DNA from: Blautia luti
GTDB lineage: Bacteria; Bacillota; Clostridia; Lachnospirales; Lachnospiraceae
DNA: 64,000 nt
Direction of reading: 5' to 3'
NCBI RefSeq assembly: GCF_013304735.1
Contig: NZ_JAAITI010000002.1
Span: 124,001 to 188,000, forward strand
Shown piece after piece: positions 59,069-64,000 of the stretch. Made by a program: the position numbers and the translations under genes. How positions within the stretch are numbered: position 1 is the stretch's first letter; the number at the start of each line of letters is the position of its first letter. Below the pieces are notes generated by a model, which worked only from the letters and a program-made list of their open reading frames with translations, did not search any database and had not been told where the DNA came from.

Positions 59069-60589
59069 TTATTCGTCCTCCGTAATCCCGTTTTCCAGTA
59101 TCTCATAGATTTTTTTCATATCCAGATGTTTTCTAAGCTCTGCCGCCAGGATATCATACTGCTGCTCTTTAAATGCGGCAAAATCCACTCCTGTCATATT
59201 TTCCACATCAATGCCCTTTTTCTCACCGATCACACGGATAATCGCCTCTGCAGATGCCTCTTTATCAAAGACTCCATGTATATAGGTTCCGCACACATTT
59301 CCGGAAAAAGCGCCTTCCTCTTTGGTCTCACCACTGACACTGTCCGTAATTTTTGTGGCTGTACCCGCATCTTCCTTTCGAATACTCTCTCCCATATGGA
59401 TCTCATAACCTTCAATTTCTGCTCCGGAAAGAGGTGCAAACACACCGGAAAGCTGTCCAAACTGTCCGTGAACCCTTGTCCTTGTTTTCTTTTCCGCAAA
59501 TATGGTATCCATGGGAAGAAGGCCCATTCCCTTCATGGAGCCGCCATTTTCCACTCCATGAGGATCGCTTAAAGTTTCTCCCAGCATCTGATAACCACCA
59601 CAGACACCAAAAATCAGCTTTCCTCTGGAAGCCTCTTTCAGAACTGCCGCTTCCATTCCGCTTTCCCTCATCCAGATCAGATCGCCCATCGTGTTCTTGG
59701 TTCCCGGAAGAATAATCATATCCGGAGAATGGAGATCTCTTGGATGTTTCACATAGCGAAGTGAAACGCCCGGAATGCTTTCGAAAGGATTGAAATCTGT
59801 GAAATTGGAAATCCTAGGAGTTCGAATCACCGCGATATCAATCACACCGGCTTCCTGTTTTCTGTCAAAGCGTTCCGTAAGGCTGTCCTCATCTTCTACC
59901 TGAATATCCAAATATGGAGCCACTCCCACAACCGGAATTTTGCTTCTCTCTTCCAGCATCGCAACACCAGGATCCAGAATGGTCTTATCCCCACGGAATT
60001 TGTTGATGATCAGGCCTTTCACCATAGCCTTTTCATCTTCTTCCAGAAGTTCCACCGTACCGATCAGCTGTGCGAAAACGCCACCACGGTCAATGTCACC
60101 TACAAGAAGAACCGGCGCCTTGGCCATCTTTGCCATTCCCATGTTTACAATGTCCTCATCCTTGAGATTGATCTCTGCCGGACTTCCCGCACCTTCGATT
60201 ACAATGATATCATTTTCTGCCGCAAGGGCATTGTAAGCTTTCATTACATCCGGAACCAGTGTCTTTTTATATTTAAAATAATCTCTGGCACTCATGGTTC
60301 CAAGAACTTCTCCGTTAACAATTACCTGGGAACCTACATCATTGGTTGGCTTCAGAAGAATTGGATTCATCAGTACCGATGGCTTGATCCCGGCTGCTTC
60401 TGCCTGCATGACCTGGGCACGTCCCATTTCAAGCCCATCCTCTGTAATAAAAGAATTCAGGGCCATATTCTGTGATTTAAAAGGAGCCACTTTATAGCCA
60501 TCCTGCTTAAAAATTCTGCAAAGCCCTGCTGCCAGCAGACTTTTTCCGGCATTGGACATGGTTCCCTGTACCATTATTGCTTTTGCCAT
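59069..60589 (-). CDS. cbiP: Cobyric acid synthase CbiP/CobQ
   Basis: A 506-residue amidotransferase that amidates the four remaining side chains of adenosyl-cobyrinic acid a,c-diamide with glutamine and ATP. The N-terminal ATPase-like domain starts [19 protein letters not shown], and the C-terminal class I glutaminase domain has its catalytic Cys in [12 protein letters not shown] near residue 329 and EIHMGESI further on. It overlaps cobD by 16 bp at its start (ATG 60589 after GGGAGGTATATT). Confidence 0.94.
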   Translation of the reverse strand: MAKAIMVQGTMSNAGKSLLAAGLCRIFKQDGYKVAPFKSQNMALNSFITEDGLEMGRAQVMQAEAAGIKPSVLMNPILLKPTNDVGSQVIVNGEVLGTMSARDYFKYKKTLVPDVMKAYNALAAENDIIVIEGAGSPAEINLKDEDIVNMGMAKMAKAPVLLVGDIDRGGVFAQLIGTVELLEEDEKAMVKGLIINKFRGDKTILDPGVAMLEERSKIPVVGVAPYLDIQVEDEDSLTERFDRKQEAGVIDIAVIRTPRISNFTDFNPFESIPGVSLRYVKHPRDLHSPDMIILPGTKNTMGDLIWMRESGMEAAVLKEASRGKLIFGVCGGYQMLGETLSDPHGVENGGSMKGMGLLPMDTIFAEKKTRTRVHGQFGQLSGVFAPLSGAEIEGYEIHMGESIRKEDAGTATKITDSVSGETKEEGAFSGNVCGTYIHGVFDKEASAEAIIRVIGEKKGIDVENMTGVDFAAFKEQQYDILAAELRKHLDMKKIYEILENGITEDE

Positions 60590-61626
60590 AATATACCTCC
60601 CTCAAGTACCTGGATCAGTTTTACATTTTCCTCATGGCGCTTTACCGCAATCCTGTAAAAGCCTTTGGTGAGCCCCGGATAATTGCTGCAGTCCCGGATC
60701 AGGATGCGTTTCCGAAGACAGAACTCATACAGTTCTTCCGGCCCTTTAAAGAAAATATAATTTGCTTCCGACGGAAATACTTTATACCCAATGCGGGTCA
60801 TCTCATTTTTCAGCCATTGTGACTCCCGAAAAACAAGCTGTCTTCCTTCCTCTACATATTTTGTCTCTGTCAGTGCCTGGATTCCCGCAGCCTGCGCCAT
60901 GGTGGAAACATTCCAGGGCTGAACATGAAGTTCCATTTTCTCCATCAGTTTCCGGTTGGAACAAAGCCCATATCCCAGCCGCACGCCGGCCATGGCATAT
61001 CTCTTTGTAAATGCTTTCAGTATAAAAAGATTGTTAAATCCCGAAAGTGACCGTTTCAGAGAATATTCCTCCGGTTCTTTCACAAAATCCAAAAAACATT
61101 CGTCTACCACCAGAAGAATCCCAAGTTTTCTGCACTTTTCCAGAATCCGTTTCAGAAGCCTGTGAGGAATCAGCATACCGGTGGGATTATTCGGATTGCA
61201 TAAAAATGCCATATCCAGTCCTTTGTGAAGAATATCCAGATAAGACTCCCCCAGCACAAAACCTTCATTTTCCGTCAGCATATAATATTCCAGTTTACAA
61301 TCCGTGCTCTCCAGTGCCTGTCCGTATTCTGCAAAAGTCGGCGCGGGAAGCAGCGCCTTTTTGGGTTTTACCGCACGGCAGAGGGTAAAAATCACTTCTG
61401 CCGCACCATTTCCACAGACAATTTCTTCTTTTTTTACGCCTTCATATTCTGCAATCTTTTCCCGAAGAAGATCACAGCCTACCTGAGGATACTGTGCAAT
61501 ATGATCCAGACTGCCGATAATCGCCTGTTTTACGCTTTCCGGTGTTCCCAGAGGATTCAGATTCGCTGAAAAATCAAGGCAGTCTTTATGTCTGTATACA
61601 TCTCCTCCATGTACGTGTTTTGTCAT
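60574..61626 (-). CDS. cobD: Threonine-phosphate decarboxylase CobD
   Basis: A 350-residue PLP enzyme that makes (R)-1-amino-2-propanol O-2-phosphate from L-threonine phosphate for the cobalamin nucleotide loop. The N-terminus [32 protein letters not shown] and the PLP lysine in [19 protein letters not shown] near residue 206 fit the family; it resembles histidinol-phosphate aminotransferases but the operon favours CobD. ATG 61626 follows GAGAGGAACCA. It lies between cbiB and cbiP. Confidence 0.9.
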   Translation of the reverse strand: MTKHVHGGDVYRHKDCLDFSANLNPLGTPESVKQAIIGSLDHIAQYPQVGCDLLREKIAEYEGVKKEEIVCGNGAAEVIFTLCRAVKPKKALLPAPTFAEYGQALESTDCKLEYYMLTENEGFVLGESYLDILHKGLDMAFLCNPNNPTGMLIPHRLLKRILEKCRKLGILLVVDECFLDFVKEPEEYSLKRSLSGFNNLFILKAFTKRYAMAGVRLGYGLCSNRKLMEKMELHVQPWNVSTMAQAAGIQALTETKYVEEGRQLVFRESQWLKNEMTRIGYKVFPSEANYIFFKGPEELYEFCLRKRILIRDCSNYPGLTKGFYRIAVKRHEENVKLIQVLEGGILWQKQ

Positions 61627-61691
61627 TGGTTCCTCTCCTGTCTGTTATGTATTATCTGCATCTTTTCCGGGTCAGAACGTTTCTGCGCCGG

Positions 61692-62666
61692 TCAGAAAAA
61701 CAACATACGAATGCCTGCACTGATCAGACAAAATATAAGAATTCCCAGCACAGATGCCGCATACATCAAACGGTTGGCTCTTTTGATATCCTCCGGCTCC
61801 ACCGGGCGGATCGGATCACCAATCGTAGGTTTTTCATATAATTTTCCAAAATAATACGCATTTCCCGCAAGCTGTACTTCCAGAGCACCTGCCATAGCTG
61901 CTTCCGTCTGTGCGGAGTTGGGGCTTGCATGGTTTCTCCGGTCTCTTTTATAGATCCTGGCTGCATTTTTTGTGTTCATTCCTATCAAAACCGTTCCCGC
62001 TACCATCAGCCAGCCGGAAATTCTGGCGGGGATATAATTGGCCACATCATCCAGCTTTGCGGCAACTCGTCCAAAATACAGATATCTGTCATTTTTATAA
62101 CCCAGCATGGAATCCATGGTGTTGATTCCCTTGTACAAAAACATCAGCGGTACTCCGCCGACAGCCATATAAAGCATAGGGGCAATTACGCCGTCTGATG
62201 CATTTTCTGCCACGGTTTCCACTGCTGCTTTTGTCACACCGATCTCCGTAAGTTCTTTTGTATCACGGCCGACAATCATGGATACCGCATAACGCGCTTC
62301 ATCCAATGTTCCATTTTTCAGACGGTCATAGACTTTCATGCTTTCATCTTTCAGGGAGCGGGTGGCAAGAAGCTGGTAACACCAGAAAGTTTCCAGTATA
62401 AATCCAGCCACTGTTGAAAAACGGTAGAGATAATGCAGAACCAGAAATGGTACTCCGCCACTGAACAGACAGATCAGCACCACAGTCACAAAACCGCCGG
62501 CAAGTTCCCCTCCATGACTTTTCGGAAAAATTCTGCGAATTCCTTTTTCCAGCAACGCAATCAGATTTCCGATGACACAGATAGGATGATACAGCCATCT
62601 GGGATCTCCGATAAGAAGATCCAGGACAAATCCCATAACCAGTGCAGGAAGACTATATTTCAACAT
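61692..62666 (-). CDS. cbiB: Adenosylcobinamide-phosphate synthase CbiB
   Basis: A 324-residue membrane enzyme that joins aminopropanol phosphate to adenosyl-cobyric acid. It starts ALVMGFVLDLLIGDPRWLYHP, the family N-terminus, and has the later NGDASPNSA-like block (NHASPNSAQTEAAMAGALEV near residue 246) plus several helices. With CobD it closes the aminopropanol step in the pathway. Its ATG at 62666 overlaps the cbiA end by 14 bp. Confidence 0.93.
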   Translation of the reverse strand: MLKYSLPALVMGFVLDLLIGDPRWLYHPICVIGNLIALLEKGIRRIFPKSHGGELAGGFVTVVLICLFSGGVPFLVLHYLYRFSTVAGFILETFWCYQLLATRSLKDESMKVYDRLKNGTLDEARYAVSMIVGRDTKELTEIGVTKAAVETVAENASDGVIAPMLYMAVGGVPLMFLYKGINTMDSMLGYKNDRYLYFGRVAAKLDDVANYIPARISGWLMVAGTVLIGMNTKNAARIYKRDRRNHASPNSAQTEAAMAGALEVQLAGNAYYFGKLYEKPTIGDPIRPVEPEDIKRANRLMYAASVLGILIFCLISAGIRMLFF

Positions 62667-64000
62667 CTTTCTTCATCCTCCGTTCTTTCTTGTATTCCAG
62701 CGCATCTGTCAGAAAACGCACCGGAACCTTCGGATTTCCATAATAATAAAGATGAGGAAATCCTGCCATCATGCGGTCCTTTTTGTGGATACAGTCCCAG
62801 CCTCTTTTGGATGCCGGTTTTGACGCATGGAACGCGGCGCCACAGTCCGTGGAATCAAAATAATGAAACTCATGGGCAGGTATTTCACCAAGTCCGGTAT
62901 TTTCTTTTTCTGTAAGAGTAATATATCCAAATCTGTTAAGTCTGGGTGTCCGAAAAGATCTTCCCCGGATTACACCGCAGACCTTACGGAAATGGCCTTC
63001 CATGTCCTCCATCTCCTGATGAAGATACATAAATCCGCCACATTCTGCCAGGCAGGGCATTCCTTGTTCCATCGCATTTCGAATCGCCAAACACATCTTC
63101 TGATTCTTTTCCAGCGCTTCTCCGTTCAGTTCCGGATATCCGCCGCAAAGAAGAAGTCCATCCAGATCTTCCGGAAGTTTTTCATCATGGATCGGAGAAA
63201 ACGTTACCAATTCTGCCCCCATCTGTTCCAGAAGATTTAAATTATCCGCATAAAAAAAGCAGAAAGCTTCATCGTCTGCCACACCAATCCGTACTTTTTC
63301 CTCTGTATGATAGGCAAATGCAGCGTCTTCCTGAATCAGCTTTTTCAAATCCGGTGCCTGAAGTTCCGGTGCAGTTTGGGCAAGTTCCAGAATTCCGTCA
63401 ATATCCAGTGTCTTTTCCAAAACTTCCGCAAGTTTCTGTAAACGGTTTTTCAGTTCCGGAATTTCTTCCGGAAGCACCAGTCCCAGATGACGGCTTTCAA
63501 TAACACAGTCTTCCACTTTTGGTACATATCCCAGAACTTTTACGGAAAGCTCTTCTTCCAGAAGCTGTTTCATCCTCGGATACAACATCGGAGACATCTG
63601 ATTAAAAATCACTCCACAGATATGGCTGTCTTTCTTATATTCCAGAAATCCCTTCACATAGGCAGCCAGTGATACACTCATCCCACGGCTGTTTACAATC
63701 AGAATCACCGGTGTATCCGTAGTTTTTGCAAGATCATAGGCACTGGCTCTGGATGTCGTTCCACCCACACCATCATAATAACCCATGACACCTTCCATCA
63801 CCGCAATCTCACAGTCTGCGGCATTTTTTGCCAGAAGGTATCTGGTCCTGTTTTCATCTGTAAAAAATGTATCCAGATTCCTGGATTTCGTACCGATTAC
63901 CCGGCTGTGGAACATAGGATCAATATAATCTGGTCCACATTTAAAAGAGGCAGTCTTTAAATTCCGGTTTACCAGTGCCTGCAGAAGGCCGCAGGTAATC
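62653..64000 (-). CDS. cbiA: Cobyrinic acid a,c-diamide synthase CbiA (5' end beyond the window)
   Basis: The frame continues past the internal Met at 63915 to the window edge, reading (I)TCGLLQALVNRNLKTASFKCG, FKCGPDYIDP and so on, so the start lies beyond 64000. CbiA amidates the a and c side chains of cobyrinic acid with glutamine and ATP, an early step after ring formation. Visible motifs: MEGVMGYYDG and the glutaminase Cys in CLAECGGFMYLH. Both an ATPase domain and a class I glutaminase domain are present. It is the first visible gene of the cobalamin operon; any cobalamin riboswitch would lie outside the window. Confidence 0.93.
   Translation of the reverse strand, partial: ITCGLLQALVNRNLKTASFKCGPDYIDPMFHSRVIGTKSRNLDTFFTDENRTRYLLAKNAADCEIAVMEGVMGYYDGVGGTTSRASAYDLAKTTDTPVILIVNSRGMSVSLAAYVKGFLEYKKDSHICGVIFNQMSPMLYPRMKQLLEEELSVKVLGYVPKVEDCVIESRHLGLVLPEEIPELKNRLQKLAEVLEKTLDIDGILELAQTAPELQAPDLKKLIQEDAAFAYHTEEKVRIGVADDEAFCFFYADNLNLLEQMGAELVTFSPIHDEKLPEDLDGLLLCGGYPELNGEALEKNQKMCLAIRNAMEQGMPCLAECGGFMYLHQEMEDMEGHFRKVCGVIRGRSFRTPRLNRFGYITLTEKENTGLGEIPAHEFHYFDSTDCGAAFHASKPASKRGWDCIHKKDRMMAGFPHLYYYGNPKVPVRFLTDALEYKKERRMKKDVEI

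Noticed and set aside
1-64000. CRISPR array, prophage, insertion sequence or transposon
   Set aside because: No regular spaced direct repeats, transposase, integrase or phage structural genes were seen on either strand.
63915-64000. ATG at 63915 as the start of cbiA
   Set aside because: The frame upstream codes for FKCGPDYIDP, conserved in CbiA, so the gene continues past the window edge.

Overview
The window looks like a chromosomal segment of an anaerobic, spore-forming Gram-positive bacterium, most likely a Lachnospiraceae member (Blautia-like). The reasons are the sporulation pair yqfC-yqfD, a CIRCE (HrcA) operator, NfnAB electron bifurcation, anaerobic cobalamin genes, L-cysteine desulfidase, strong AGGAGG ribosome binding sites, A/T-rich sigma-A promoters, and SipW/SpaA-type surface proteins. 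Assignment to a genus is inference. No rRNA, tRNA, CRISPR array, phage or insertion sequence was seen. Nearly all genes lie on the minus strand. The plus-strand exceptions are an ABC transporter (12.3-14.0 kb), an ABC-F/YfhO pair (50.7-55.3 kb) and a MocR regulator (57.1-58.4 kb).

Region by region: 0-2.8 kb is an operon of a molybdopterin-binding protein, a metallophosphoesterase, scpA and scpB (cut by the window edge). A D-Ala-D-Ala carboxypeptidase follows at 2.9-4.1 kb. The most distinctive locus, 4.2-10.6 kb, is a five-gene, fully overlapping operon: sipW-type signal peptidase, two small secreted TasA/camelysin-like proteins, a third such protein with a C-terminal anchor, and a 1068-residue thioester-like/SpaA-repeat protein. 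It has a consensus promoter and a leader of about 230 nt. Next come an M14 carboxypeptidase-like protein lacking zinc ligands, a membrane-anchored NEAT-like protein, a drug-type ABC exporter and an 897-residue surface protein.

16.9-23.9 kb carries proline synthesis (proB, proA, split by a DUF896 gene and a 5-formyl-THF cyclo-ligase gene), a DUF3048 protein, ybeY, phoH, yqfD and yqfC. 24.0-27.7 kb has DUF2284, tRNA-dihydrouridine synthase, NYN-LOTUS and L-cysteine desulfidase genes. 27.7-33.2 kb is a complete oligopeptide ABC transporter (oppABCDF). 33.3-35.0 kb holds groES followed by a MATE exporter under one CIRCE-controlled promoter, with no groEL beside it. 35.1-38.1 kb encodes a secreted protein rich in Leu/Gly heptad repeats.

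38.3-42.4 kb is uppP-ftsK-rlmH. 42.5-44.9 kb is nfnA-nfnB. 45-50.6 kb contains a TepA-like ClpP-fold protease, yebC, mazF (no antitoxin seen), alr, nnr and rex. 50.7-58.4 kb contains an ABC-F ATPase, a YfhO membrane protein, an inositol-phosphatase family enzyme and a divergent pair: pyridoxamine kinase and a MocR-like regulator whose PLP-binding lysine is replaced by arginine. 58.4-64 kb is a cobalamin operon (cbiA-cbiB-cobD-cbiP-cbiC); cbiA runs off the right edge.

The most promising candidates for new biology are the sipW/TasA-like/SpaA surface operon, the Arg-substituted MocR paired with the pyridoxamine kinase, the CIRCE-controlled groES-MATE pair, and two places where a terminator-like hairpin contains the next gene's Shine-Dalgarno sequence.
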